A DNA stretch of 64,000 nt from Paenibacillus sp. PL91 (lineage in GTDB: Bacteria > Bacillota > Bacilli > Paenibacillales > Paenibacillaceae): NCBI RefSeq assembly GCF_012935325.2, contig NZ_JABBYG020000006.1, forward strand, positions 357,476-421,475, in the 5' to 3' direction. Positions 50,281 to 59,229 of this stretch are shown here, in pieces (within the stretch, counting starts at the first letter, position 1; each line of letters begins with the position of its first letter). A model generated the notes under the pieces. That model saw only the letters and a list, made by a program, of their open reading frames with translations, was not told the origin of the DNA and did no database searches. The position numbers and the translations under genes are program-made.

Positions 50281-52209
50281 ATGGCTTATATGGTTCCTGA
50301 GGTTATTCGGACGAGCGCGACTGCCGGGGAACGGCTATTGTTTCGGACGCTGAAGGATCATTTGCCGAGCGATTATGTGGTTTATTTTGAGCCAGAGATT
50401 CAGGGGAGCCGGCCTGACTTTGTCATTATAGGCCCCGATCTAGGATTAGTCGTTCTGCAAGTGAAGGATTATACGAGATCTGCTTTATTCGAGGTTGGCC
50501 GAGATGAGTGGCTGCTGCATGGGTCGGGCGGACAAATGGAAACCGTTATGAACCCTTATCAAGAAGCTAGGGAGAGCATGCGGCATGTGGTGGGCGAGCT
50601 TAAGAAGGACGACAGCCTCGTTCAACGGGAAGGCAAATTTCAAGGAGAGTTAAAATTCCCGCATGGCTTTGGAACGGCTTTTACACGGATGAAGCTGAGC
50701 GACTTTATCGAATATAGCTTATACGATGTCATTGCACAGCAATTTGTGCTATGCCGTGACGAGATCGATTCGGATGATGAGGGCTTCACTGCCGATTCCT
50801 TGATTGAAAAGATCCAAGGCATGTTCACAGCATGGAGCCGCAAGCGTCACATTTTATCGCAAGAGGAAATTAGATCTATTCGCAATCACCTCATTCCTGA
50901 GGCGAGGATCAGCGCAGAGTTTCGCCAGCCGAGTAATCAGAAGCATCAGGAGCAGTTTGTGCTTTCGCTTCAAAATATGAAGGTGCTGGATCTGCATCAG
51001 GAAAATATGGCAGAACAGCTCGGTGATCGCCACCGGCTCATTCGCGGCGTGGCAGGAAGCGGGAAAACGCTTGTCCTCGCCAGCCGTGCCAAGCATCTTG
51101 CGAATCATCATCCGGATTGGAAAATTCTTGTCCTTTGCAGCAGCATCGCCTTATCGCAAAGCCTTCGGCAAACGATCGACCGGAGGATGGAAGAACCGGA
51201 GGATCTGCTGGACTGGATTAGGCTGGAGGAGCAAAAAGAAGGCAAGCCTCGCCAGCAAAACGTCGAAGTCTATAACTTTCATGAATGGCTGAAAAAAGCG
51301 CTGAATGCCCGGGATACGGATATCCCCTCACTCATCGGCAAGCTTGCGAAGAAGGAAGCGATCTTTCCTACTTATGAAGCGATTCTGATCGACGAGGGAC
51401 AGGATTTTCAACCGGAATGGCTAAAGCTGCTTAGCTACTTGCTTAATCCGGTTACGCAAAATCTGCTGCTGGTAGAGGATCGGGCGCAAACGTTTATGAA
51501 GCGCAAGTCGAGCTTGCTGCAGGACACGGGGCTGGATTTTCGCGGTCGGTCGCGTATTCTTTCTATTAATTACCGCAATACGGCCCAGATTGCCCAGTTT
51601 GCATGGGATTTCTATCAGCGGCATTCGCTGTTCCAGAACAAGGTGAAGCTAGGCTCGGCAAAAGGGGTGGAGATTATCCCTCCTCAGAGCACTCGGAGAA
51701 TGGGGCAGGAGCCGTCGCTGAGCCGATCCGCCAGCTTTCAGGAGGAGCTGCGGGCCGTAACGGAGCAAATTCGGTATTTGCAAAACGAACATAAGGTTCC
51801 TTTATCCGAGATGGTCATCTTGTACCGTGTAAAAAACAACTATTATTCCTCCTACACGGACTCGATCCGCCGGGCGCTTCAGGGGCAAGGGCTGAAGGTG
51901 AATTGGATGACGGACAATATGGATGCCAATCAGGAATTCGATAGTTCCGTTGATGCGATTAACGTATCGGATATTGATAGCGTGAAGGGGCTTGATTTCC
52001 GCGCCGTCTTTATCGTAAATGCCGAGAATATGCCTTTTTCGCTTGAAGAGGTTGAGGAACGCGAGGTATCGCTGTTTTATATCGCCATGACGCGTGCGCT
52101 AGACTGGCTTTATATTTCTTATAGCGGGGATTCGAAGTTTACGCTTTATTTGGACGAGGTTCAGCAGAAGCGTCAGGAGCAAAAGCATTCCGTGAAAAAG
52201 ATGGGATGA
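50281..52209 (+). CDS. NERD-domain UvrD/Rep-type helicase
   Basis: 642-aa fusion. Residues about 12-130 are a NERD (nuclease-related) domain: AGERLLFRTLKDHL, PDFVIIGPDLGLVVLQVKDY with the D...QVK nuclease-fold pattern. From about 225 is a superfamily 1 helicase: Walker A GVAGSGKT near 255, Walker B ILIDEGQDFQPEW, YRNTAQIAQF and a C-terminal VKGLDFRAVFIV...YIAMTRALDWLYIS. It probably unwinds and may cut nucleic acid in repair or defence. GGAGGTGA precedes the ATG. It is a single-gene unit, so no wider defence module is evident. Confidence 0.85.
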   Translation: MAYMVPEVIRTSATAGERLLFRTLKDHLPSDYVVYFEPEIQGSRPDFVIIGPDLGLVVLQVKDYTRSALFEVGRDEWLLHGSGGQMETVMNPYQEARESMRHVVGELKKDDSLVQREGKFQGELKFPHGFGTAFTRMKLSDFIEYSLYDVIAQQFVLCRDEIDSDDEGFTADSLIEKIQGMFTAWSRKRHILSQEEIRSIRNHLIPEARISAEFRQPSNQKHQEQFVLSLQNMKVLDLHQENMAEQLGDRHRLIRGVAGSGKTLVLASRAKHLANHHPDWKILVLCSSIALSQSLRQTIDRRMEEPEDLLDWIRLEEQKEGKPRQQNVEVYNFHEWLKKALNARDTDIPSLIGKLAKKEAIFPTYEAILIDEGQDFQPEWLKLLSYLLNPVTQNLLLVEDRAQTFMKRKSSLLQDTGLDFRGRSRILSINYRNTAQIAQFAWDFYQRHSLFQNKVKLGSAKGVEIIPPQSTRRMGQEPSLSRSASFQEELRAVTEQIRYLQNEHKVPLSEMVILYRVKNNYYSSYTDSIRRALQGQGLKVNWMTDNMDANQEFDSSVDAINVSDIDSVKGLDFRAVFIVNAENMPFSLEEVEEREVSLFYIAMTRALDWLYISYSGDSKFTLYLDEVQQKRQEQKHSVKKMG

Positions 52210-52238
52210 AGCAGCGTTTCAGTCTAAAAAGAAAAGCA

Positions 52239-52263
52239 GGCTACCGAGATCATCTCGGTAGCC
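52239..52263 (-). terminator. Palindromic terminator shared by convergent genes
   Basis: GGCTACCGAGAT-C-ATCTCGGTAGCC is a perfect 12-bp palindrome. On the minus strand it is followed by TTTTC and TTTTT, so it mainly ends the lamin-tail gene; on the plus strand no T-run follows. Confidence 0.7.
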
Positions 52264-52277
52264 AGCTGCATTTATGC

Positions 52278-54677
52278 TCAGTTGAAAATTTGAATATCAT
52301 CGATATTGATTCGGCTGCCAGACGTACCGGATACGAGTATACGGAAGCGAACGCTCGCATTCTCGTTTACGGTTATAGTCTGGACTGCGAGAGTAGAAGA
52401 GGGTGAAAAGGTTCCAGTGACATCCGTCCAGCTCGTCCCGCTGTTAACGGATTTTTGCAGCTTCCAGACTGCGCCTGTGTCTGTGCCGAAGGATGCATGG
52501 CTTACTTTGACCGTTTTGGCACCCGCAGCATCGAAGTTCATCGAGATTGATCCTGCTGATTTAATACGAGCTGCTTGCAGCCCATTTTTCTTATCCGTGC
52601 TAAGGTTGCCGATTAATGCATTATCCATATTCCATGATCCGCTAGATAACGCGACATTTCCTGCAGTGTAAGAGCCTTTGCTGCCGCTCTCGAAAGCTTC
52701 ATTTAAAATCACAGTAGAAGCGGCCGTAACCGTGACCGTAAAGGTTGTACTTACCGAGCCTCCGTTCCCATCAGCGGCCGTAACCGTAAGGGCAGCCGTA
52801 CCAGCAGCCAGCGGATTAATAGTGAGCTGCTTGCTAGCAACGCTAACCGTTGCAACCGAAGCATTGCTTGATACAGCCGATAGAGTTAGGGCGTTGCCAT
52901 CGGGATCGCTGAATGTATTCGTTGCATCAATAATCGACGCGCCGCTTCCGACCGCAATGCTCCGATTCGCAATCGGATTGGCGACTACCGGCGGTTGATT
53001 GGAAGAAGTAATCGTATGGCTTCCGAGGTTCGTAATCGTATTATTTGCCAAAGCATCCCACTGTGCATCAGCGTATATTGTCGTACCGGCTGTAACCGTG
53101 CTTTTGCGAACGAGTGTCTTGTCCGTGCCAAACGAGATGCCTGCGGTACCAATCACGTCGAGGCTCGTGCCATTTTTGCTCAATGTGACGGAATCATCGC
53201 CATTAAAGCTCAAATTATTGGACAGCAGATCGGCTTGGGACAAAATGCCAGCTGCCGCGCTTGGATTCGCTACTACATACACGTCGCCGCTGGCGAGCGT
53301 CCCGCTTAAATTAATGGCCGTTCCGACATTAGATGAGCTGATGGAGTATCCCGTTAAATTAACGCTAACGCCCGTGCCGTTATAAATTTCCACCGCTTTG
53401 TTGTTGCTGCTTCCTTCGATATATTCAGAGAAGAAGACACCCGTGCCTCCGCCTCCAGGCTCCCCAGGATCTCCACCTCCAGTGCCATAGCCGTATGAGC
53501 CAGCCTTGAACGTTGAAGGGTCATACCATTTGTAGCCCGCTGCTGGAGCAGACCAAGGCTCGCTTTGCGGCTCAGTGGATGTCTGTGGATTTTCTATAGC
53601 CAGAAGCGGTGTAGGTTGGTCAAGCGTAAGCCCGCTGACTTGATTCAAGCTCGTATAGCTCTCTTGCAGCGCAAGCCAGTTCACTACATTAACGAGAAGC
53701 GTCGCATCATCTTGTTCTTGAAAGCCAGCGTAGGTTGTTTTGGTGCCGCCCGTTTCTTCTCTTTTGTACTTTGGAGTGGCGTCTTCTACCGGCGAGGAAT
53801 CGCCAATGAAGGCAGCCTTGCCTGCGCCTACTTTGGAAATGGCAGCATATGGCCCCTCTGCAATTCCTCCTCCCGCATACACGCCTTGATCGACGGCATT
53901 GCTCCATTTCGCAGTGGTGGCAGGCAGGTATACGATTCCTTTAGCTTTATTAGGATCGATAATAGCGAGCGTCGAACCGGCATGCATCGCTACAGTAGAA
54001 ACGCCGGCTGTAATATTGAAGGCTTGAGCTGGAGCTGCAATTTGATTAGCCGTTACATTGCCAAGCGCGTTGTACCGGAAGCGGACTCCAAAATTAGAGC
54101 CTAGCCAATCCGAGCTAACTACGCCGCTCATCGCTGCGGAGCTGCTTTCTTCGGCATTCATTCCTTGTGCTGGATTGCTCCATGCGCCGCGGCGGTAGCC
54201 GTTAAACGCCTCCGAGGAATCCCAACGGTTCTTGTTGCGATCTGCATTATAGTGATCCGCTATAAAAAAGATGCTTCCGCCATTTTGCACATATTGGAGC
54301 ATTGCTGCTTGTTCCGTCGCCTTGTATGGAATGTTGGCTTCACCAACGACGAATACATCATAATCGGAAAGATCGCTTAGGACAATCGGCGTTGATTTAC
54401 GCAGTTCTTTAACATCATAACCCTCATTCGCTAAAGCATTTCCGAAATCGGAAAAAGCGCCATCAATGACCCAATCGGCTGCACCGGCTGTTTGACCGTG
54501 AGTATTATCGAAAAGCACTTTTTTGCCGTTAGCTGTGCCAACATGCAAAATTTCGGGAGCCGGATCGCTCGGGCCCTCTGCATGGGCTTGCGGTACATAA
54601 CTGATACTGGAGAATAGAACACTGAAGCTTAAAGCTGTAGCTAGCAGCAAACGAAACCATGGATGTCTAGCAATCAT
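52278..54677 (-). CDS. Secreted lamin-tail-domain protein with GATase-like N-terminus
   Basis: 799-aa secreted protein. Signal peptide about 1-32 (ending QAHA-EG). About 40-340 resembles a glutamine-amidotransferase-like / DUF4350 fold (VLFDNTHGQTAGAADWVIDG, GGSIFFIADHYNADRN). A Gly/Pro linker precedes a lamin-tail domain (FFSEYIEGSSNNKAVEIYN), common in secreted nucleases and phosphatases. Then an Ig-like domain and a C-terminal beta domain of about 150 residues (ending INIDDIQIF). ATG 54677 lies nine bases after GGAG; the ATG at 54686 abuts it. No SLH anchor. Function unknown; DNA or polymer binding is possible. Confidence 0.83.
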   Translation of the reverse strand: MIARHPWFRLLLATALSFSVLFSSISYVPQAHAEGPSDPAPEILHVGTANGKKVLFDNTHGQTAGAADWVIDGAFSDFGNALANEGYDVKELRKSTPIVLSDLSDYDVFVVGEANIPYKATEQAAMLQYVQNGGSIFFIADHYNADRNKNRWDSSEAFNGYRRGAWSNPAQGMNAEESSSAAMSGVVSSDWLGSNFGVRFRYNALGNVTANQIAAPAQAFNITAGVSTVAMHAGSTLAIIDPNKAKGIVYLPATTAKWSNAVDQGVYAGGGIAEGPYAAISKVGAGKAAFIGDSSPVEDATPKYKREETGGTKTTYAGFQEQDDATLLVNVVNWLALQESYTSLNQVSGLTLDQPTPLLAIENPQTSTEPQSEPWSAPAAGYKWYDPSTFKAGSYGYGTGGGDPGEPGGGGTGVFFSEYIEGSSNNKAVEIYNGTGVSVNLTGYSISSSNVGTAINLSGTLASGDVYVVANPSAAAGILSQADLLSNNLSFNGDDSVTLSKNGTSLDVIGTAGISFGTDKTLVRKSTVTAGTTIYADAQWDALANNTITNLGSHTITSSNQPPVVANPIANRSIAVGSGASIIDATNTFSDPDGNALTLSAVSSNASVATVSVASKQLTINPLAAGTAALTVTAADGNGGSVSTTFTVTVTAASTVILNEAFESGSKGSYTAGNVALSSGSWNMDNALIGNLSTDKKNGLQAARIKSAGSISMNFDAAGAKTVKVSHASFGTDTGAVWKLQKSVNSGTSWTDVTGTFSPSSTLAVQTITVNENASVRFRILVSGTSGSRINIDDIQIFN

Positions 54678-55057
54678 TAAACTCATCTCCTATCTAGTAA
54701 TTTTGCGTACCTTGTACACAAGCTCATTCTAGCATATGTAAATCTTTCCATATAATAAAGTTTTATAAATAATAGAAAGTTGATTTTTAAATGCAATATA
54801 GTGAATTTTTCAATAGCTATAAAGACTTATTTATATCATTCAACGGAATCAATTGGAAGTGATAGACGCTGTACCTTATGCATATTATTAATCAAAAATG
54901 CGGATAGAAATGAAGGGATTAGACGGATGCTGCGCCATTTTGTGAATGAGCAGTTTACAATAGGTAAAACTTTTTTTTGTGCAACACGTTATTATTATTG
55001 TCATTAAGCGATGCATATCGATTCGATTTGATTTTGACGGGGAGGAAATACATACAT
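54678..55057. other. A/T-rich divergent intergenic region
   Basis: 380 bp between the lamin-tail gene (minus) and the DUF817 gene (plus). It should hold both promoters. I found no hexamer pair with good spacing, no repeat and no plausible gene; short open frames here lack ribosome-binding sites. Confidence 0.5.
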
Positions 55058-55834
55058 TTGAAACCAATCATACAACTACTGCATTTTGGCTATCATCAGG
55101 CGATGAGCTGCCTATTTCCTGTTGCGATCTTTGGGACATTAGCTCTCTCCAGCGCCATAGAGGTGCCTTTCATTCATCGTTATGATGCCATCTTGCTTAT
55201 ACTGCTTGGCGTGCAATACTTCATGTACCGCAGCGGATTAGAGACACGTGACGAAATCAAAGTCATCTGTATATTTCACTTCATTGGTTTGTTGCTGGAG
55301 ATATACAAGGTAGGGATGGGATCATGGTCATATCCAGAGCCTGGTTATACGAAGCTGCTCGGTGTCCCGCTCTACAGCGGATTTATGTATGCGAGCGTAG
55401 CAAGCTTTATGTGTCAGGTATGGCGGAGGCTGCGGATGGACATGACCGGCTGGCCGGGGCTTACACCTTCTGTGCTGCTCGGAGGAGCCATCTATTTCAA
55501 CTTCTTCACGCATCATTTTATTCCTGATTTTCGATGGTGGTTGACGGCGCTAGTGTTTATTGTCTTCTGGAAGACACGGATCATCTATCAGGTACGGACG
55601 ACAATTTACCGAATGCCCTTATCGATCGCTTTTATCCTTGTAGGTTTCTTCATCTGGCTAGCAGAAAATATTGCTACGTTTTTTGATGCTTGGAAATACC
55701 CTGATCAGCACCAAACCTGGCAGCTGGTTAGTTTTAGCAAGATCAGCTCATGGTTCCTTCTGGTCATTATAAGCGTCATCATCGTGGCTCAGCTTAAACA
55801 TGTTAAAGCTAGCCGAACAGCGAACGATTCATGA
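55058..55834 (+). CDS. DUF817-family integral membrane protein
   Basis: 258-aa membrane protein with about seven or eight hydrophobic helices. Conserved segments include GMGSWSYPEPGY, PLYSGFMYASVASFMCQVWRR, YFNFFTHHFIPDFRWW and FFIWLAENIATFFDAWKYPDQ, all matching DUF817. The aromatic and charged residues in helices resemble enzymatic membrane proteins, but no activity is known to me. The start is uncertain: TTG 55058 has GGGGAGG 12 nt upstream; an earlier TTG at 54977 has no site. Confidence 0.78.
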   Translation: MKPIIQLLHFGYHQAMSCLFPVAIFGTLALSSAIEVPFIHRYDAILLILLGVQYFMYRSGLETRDEIKVICIFHFIGLLLEIYKVGMGSWSYPEPGYTKLLGVPLYSGFMYASVASFMCQVWRRLRMDMTGWPGLTPSVLLGGAIYFNFFTHHFIPDFRWWLTALVFIVFWKTRIIYQVRTTIYRMPLSIAFILVGFFIWLAENIATFFDAWKYPDQHQTWQLVSFSKISSWFLLVIISVIIVAQLKHVKASRTANDS

Positions 55835-55872
55835 TCCAGCTAAGATAGACGAAGGAAGAACTATTGTTCAAT

Positions 55873-55925
55873 AAAACAGCGGCAACTAGGACTTTATTCT
55901 CTCGTCCATGGCTGCCGCTGTTTCA
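55873..55925 (+). terminator. Terminator after the DUF817 gene
   Basis: AAACAGCGGCA (55874-55884) and TGCCGCTGTTT (55913-55923) pair perfectly with a 28-nt loop, followed by a short T-rich tract. Confidence 0.72.
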
Positions 55926-55939
55926 ATTTGAATAGGAAC

Positions 55940-56104
55940 ATGCTTAATGGAAACTCACCTTATATTATGCATGACATGCCTATTCATCCAGGATTCGAGA
56001 TTGAAGCAGAGCTGGTTGAATCGGAACGATCCATCATCTATCAGCAAGCTGAGAACCGGATGCATGTTCAAAAGGCTTTGCTCCTTTATTTGCTCAATCT
56101 ATAG
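55940..56104 (+). CDS. Possible 54-aa small protein
   Basis: An ATG-initiated frame of 54 codons ending TAG, opening MLNGNSPYIMHDMPIHPG and ending in the hydrophobic LLLYLLNL. Only a weak AGGAA lies upstream. It fills most of the gap between the DUF817 terminator and the response regulator. It may be a real small gene, a decayed remnant or chance; I do not recognise it. Confidence 0.3.
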   Translation: MLNGNSPYIMHDMPIHPGFEIEAELVESERSIIYQQAENRMHVQKALLLYLLNL

Positions 56105-56219
56105 AATCCTTTGTAAATGAGTAAAGGATAATGCTGGAAGCTGTCGAATAAGTTGCAAGATCTATAAAGCGATCATTCGCTAAACATTCCTGAATGGATT
56201 TGTATTGGAGAGTAAAACG

Positions 56220-56924
56220 ATGAATCGACCGCGCAAAATACTCATCATTGAAGATGAGCAGGATATTTCCCGCATCATCAAGGATTATGTAACGATCAAC
56301 GGCTATGAAGCGCTTATTGCTGAAAATGGAAGAGACGCTTTGCTTGCACTAGACAGCTGGCAGCCGGATTTTATTGTATTGGATATTATGCTTCCAGACG
56401 TGGATGGCATTGAGCTTTGCCGTCAAATTCGCCAAAAGAGTCAAACGCCCATCCTTATTCTGAGCGCGAGAGGCAGCGACACGGATAAGGTTCTTGGCCT
56501 TGGCTTTGGAGCGGATGATTATATGACAAAGCCTTTCTCCTTAAGCGAGCTGATGGCTAGAATCAATGCCCATTTACGTAGAATGGACAGCTTCGGAGCG
56601 CCGAGCCCCCATGAAGACCGTCTGAGCTTTGGCAACATCGTGATCGACAGGAAGGCGTATAGCGTAACGGTAGGTGGCAAGGAGATCGCTTTGTCTGCCA
56701 AGGAATTTGAGCTGTTATTTTATTTGTCTAAACATAACAATCAAGTGTTCTCAAAGGCCCAACTGCTCGATGCGATTTGGGGCTATGCGGAGTATGGTGA
56801 TGAAAGCACCATAACCGTCTATATTCGCCGAATACGAGAAAAGCTCGAGGCTGATCCTTCAAACCCCGTCTATATTAAAACAGTCTGGGGCGTTGGCTAT
56901 AAGTTCAGCCTGGATGACGCGTGA
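56220..56924 (+). CDS. OmpR-family response regulator
   Basis: 234-aa regulator. Receiver: ILIIEDEQDISRI, phosphoacceptor Asp55 in IVLDIMLPDV, LSARGSDTDK and MTKPFSLSEL. The C-terminal winged helix ends ITVYIRRIREKLEADPSN with the VWGVGYKF hairpin. ATG 56220 follows GGAGAG. It is 14 nt upstream of the kinase gene and co-transcribed with it. The ABC exporter next to it is the likely target, as in BceRS-BceAB-like modules. Confidence 0.9.
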   Translation: MNRPRKILIIEDEQDISRIIKDYVTINGYEALIAENGRDALLALDSWQPDFIVLDIMLPDVDGIELCRQIRQKSQTPILILSARGSDTDKVLGLGFGADDYMTKPFSLSELMARINAHLRRMDSFGAPSPHEDRLSFGNIVIDRKAYSVTVGGKEIALSAKEFELLFYLSKHNNQVFSKAQLLDAIWGYAEYGDESTITVYIRRIREKLEADPSNPVYIKTVWGVGYKFSLDDA

Positions 56925-56938
56925 GATAGGAGAAGTTT

Positions 56939-58369
56939 ATGCATTTAAATAGCTGGTTTAAAACGTGGTTTGCGGCCGTTTTTATTTGTCTTGCTATCAT
57001 AATCGGCTGTGGCGCTTCCTTGCTGATCGACAGCTACAAGAGCGAGGATAAGGCTGATTCAGCATTCATCATTAATCAAGTGCGTTTAAAGGTGAGCGAA
57101 ATCATGTTATATCTGGAGCGGCATCATGCTGAAATACAGGAAGAAGCAATCGGTGATACTCTTCAAGCGATGAGCAAAGCTAACGATCTGTCCCTCTTGT
57201 TTGCGGAGCTGGATGGCAGCATTCGCTTCAGCACTTTCTCGGGCAACAAGGCCATAACAAAAGTTGATGCTAGATCGGCGCTTCATTATGATTTATACAC
57301 CTCCAAGGTACAAAAGAATAAGTTTAAAATCGCTTTTCCTGTCGTGGATGAACGAACGAACCAGCAAATCGGAAATGCTATTTTCACGCTACCGACAAGC
57401 GTTATCGAAAATGAACAAGCCCACGAAGTGCCGCTTATCCGAATGATCATCCTCCTCTCGTTTTTGATCATTTTAATCGCCCTGCTAGGCTTTCTTCGAT
57501 TTAAAATCAACCGCCATATTATTCGGCCCGTTCATAAATTAAAGGACTATTCCGAAGCGATTTTGAAAGGCGATTACGAGCAAAAGGCCGAGTATGCCAG
57601 AATAGATGAAATAGGCGAGGTATATGCGGTATTTGACCAAATGCGCTTGGAGATTATGTATCTGAGTGAGCAGCGGGCAGAGCAAGAAAAAGCGCAAAAG
57701 GAGCTTATTACGAATATTTCGCATGATATTAAAACGCCGCTTACGACAATCAAAGCATACATAGATGCCATTCTTGAAGGGGTCTGTCCCAATATGGAAT
57801 CGGTGATGGGCTATGTTGAAGTGATGCAGACGAATACGGACAAAATGGCGCGCCTTGTAGAGGACCTCCTCCTGCATGCCTTAAAGGAGCTAGGCCAAAT
57901 ATCCATTCACCTGACCGAGCAATACAGTCAAAGCATGCTGTCGACTATTATCAAACCGATTAGTCATTATGTTCGCTCTACGGGGGTAGCTTTCATAGAG
58001 CCGCCGGAAATTGCGAATGTGCTCATTAATGTTGACGCTAATCGTATAGAGCAGGTTATTTCTAATCTAGTTGCGAATGCGTTAAAGCATACGGCTGCGG
58101 GCGATTCGATTCGGATGAGCGTCGAGCTTGAAGAGGGGAGCTTGAATGTAACGATTGCAGACACGGGTAAGGGAATTCTTCCGCAGGACATGCCGTTTAT
58201 TTTCGAGCGCTACTTCAAAGGACAACAGAGTACCAAGCCGCAGCAGGAGGGGAACGGGCTGGGGCTATCGATCTGCAAGCACATTATTGAGGCGCATAGC
58301 GGAACGATTTCTTTTAAAAGCATAAAGGATCAAGGGACGGTATTTCGTTTTTCCATTCCCATTTGTTAA
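56939..58369 (+). CDS. Sensor histidine kinase
   Basis: 476-aa sensor kinase. Helix one near 10-30, an extracytoplasmic domain of about 130 residues, helix two near 165-185 (MIILLSFLIILIALLGF), HAMP, phosphoacceptor His262 in NISHDIKTPLTT, N-box ISNLVANALKHT and G-box EGNGLGLSIC. Unlike BceS-type intramembrane sensors it has a real external domain, so it may sense a signal directly rather than through the transporter. Confidence 0.9.
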   Translation: MHLNSWFKTWFAAVFICLAIIIGCGASLLIDSYKSEDKADSAFIINQVRLKVSEIMLYLERHHAEIQEEAIGDTLQAMSKANDLSLLFAELDGSIRFSTFSGNKAITKVDARSALHYDLYTSKVQKNKFKIAFPVVDERTNQQIGNAIFTLPTSVIENEQAHEVPLIRMIILLSFLIILIALLGFLRFKINRHIIRPVHKLKDYSEAILKGDYEQKAEYARIDEIGEVYAVFDQMRLEIMYLSEQRAEQEKAQKELITNISHDIKTPLTTIKAYIDAILEGVCPNMESVMGYVEVMQTNTDKMARLVEDLLLHALKELGQISIHLTEQYSQSMLSTIIKPISHYVRSTGVAFIEPPEIANVLINVDANRIEQVISNLVANALKHTAAGDSIRMSVELEEGSLNVTIADTGKGILPQDMPFIFERYFKGQQSTKPQQEGNGLGLSICKHIIEAHSGTISFKSIKDQGTVFRFSIPIC

Positions 58370-58399
58370 GCAGATGCTGTAATACTTTATTAATAACTT

Positions 58400-58413
58400 G
58401 ATAAGTATTTATC
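58400..58413 (+). promoter_or_regulatory. Dyad before the ABC exporter genes
   Basis: GATAA-GTAT-TTATC is a perfect inverted repeat in the 96-bp gap between kinase and ATPase genes; TACAAT at 58427-58432 could be a -10 box. It may be the binding site of the upstream regulator. No -35 with good spacing was seen. Confidence 0.35.
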
Positions 58414-58465
58414 TACAACGGCCCCTTACAATGACTAGATAACAGCAATACGGGAGGGCTTAGCG

Positions 58466-59224
58466 GTGTCCAAAAAAGCAATTATTCGCGCAGCGAATCT
58501 ATGCAAAACCTATTCGACCGGAAGCGAGCAGTTTCATGCGCTCCGCAACATTGATTTAGACATTTATGAAGGAGACTTTACCGTCATCATGGGCAATTCG
58601 GGCTCCGGGAAGTCGACGCTGCTCTATCTATTAAGCGGACTTGATAGTGTAACGGCTGGCGAGGTTTATTTTCGAGAGCAACGCATTGACCAATATAACG
58701 AGAAAGAGCTGGCACAATTTAGAGCGAAGAAAATCGGCTATATTTATCAAAGCATTAATTTGGTGCCCGACCTTACACTGTTCGAAAATATCGTAATGCC
58801 CGGTTATGTTGCGGGCTATCGCAAAAGTGAATTGAAGAGCAAGGCGCATCTCCTATTAAAGCAGCTGGATATCGAGGCGCTAAGCAATCGCATGCCAGCG
58901 CAAGCCTCTGGCGGACAGCAGCAAAGAGCAGCTATATCCAGAGCGCTCATTAATTCACCTGCCGTTATTTTTGCAGATGAGCCTACGGGAAGCTTGAATT
59001 ATGATCAAGGCGTGGCGGTGCTCGATATTTTAACGAATATGAACCGTCAAGGCCAGTCGGTCGTTATGGTGACTCACGATATTAAAGCAGCTTGCAGGGC
59101 AGACCGGCTTATATTAATTAGAGATGGCAAAATAGGCGGCATCCTATTGTTTGATAAATATGACCATGCAAGTATTTCGGAACGCGAGCATATCATTTTC
59201 TCCTACGTGGCGGGGAAGGAGTAA
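58466..59224 (+). CDS. LolD/MacB/BceA-type ABC ATPase
   Basis: 252-aa ATPase. Walker A GNSGSGKST, Q-loop YQSINLVPDLT, signature ASGGQQQRAAISRAL, Walker B VIFADEPTGSLN and H-loop VMVTHD. This is the branch that pairs with FtsX-fold permeases (antimicrobial-peptide resistance or lipoprotein release). It starts at GTG 58466 after GGGAGG. The permease gene starts five bases after its stop. Confidence 0.9.
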   Translation: MSKKAIIRAANLCKTYSTGSEQFHALRNIDLDIYEGDFTVIMGNSGSGKSTLLYLLSGLDSVTAGEVYFREQRIDQYNEKELAQFRAKKIGYIYQSINLVPDLTLFENIVMPGYVAGYRKSELKSKAHLLLKQLDIEALSNRMPAQASGGQQQRAAISRALINSPAVIFADEPTGSLNYDQGVAVLDILTNMNRQGQSVVMVTHDIKAACRADRLILIRDGKIGGILLFDKYDHASISEREHIIFSYVAGKE

Positions 59225-59229
59225 ACGAT

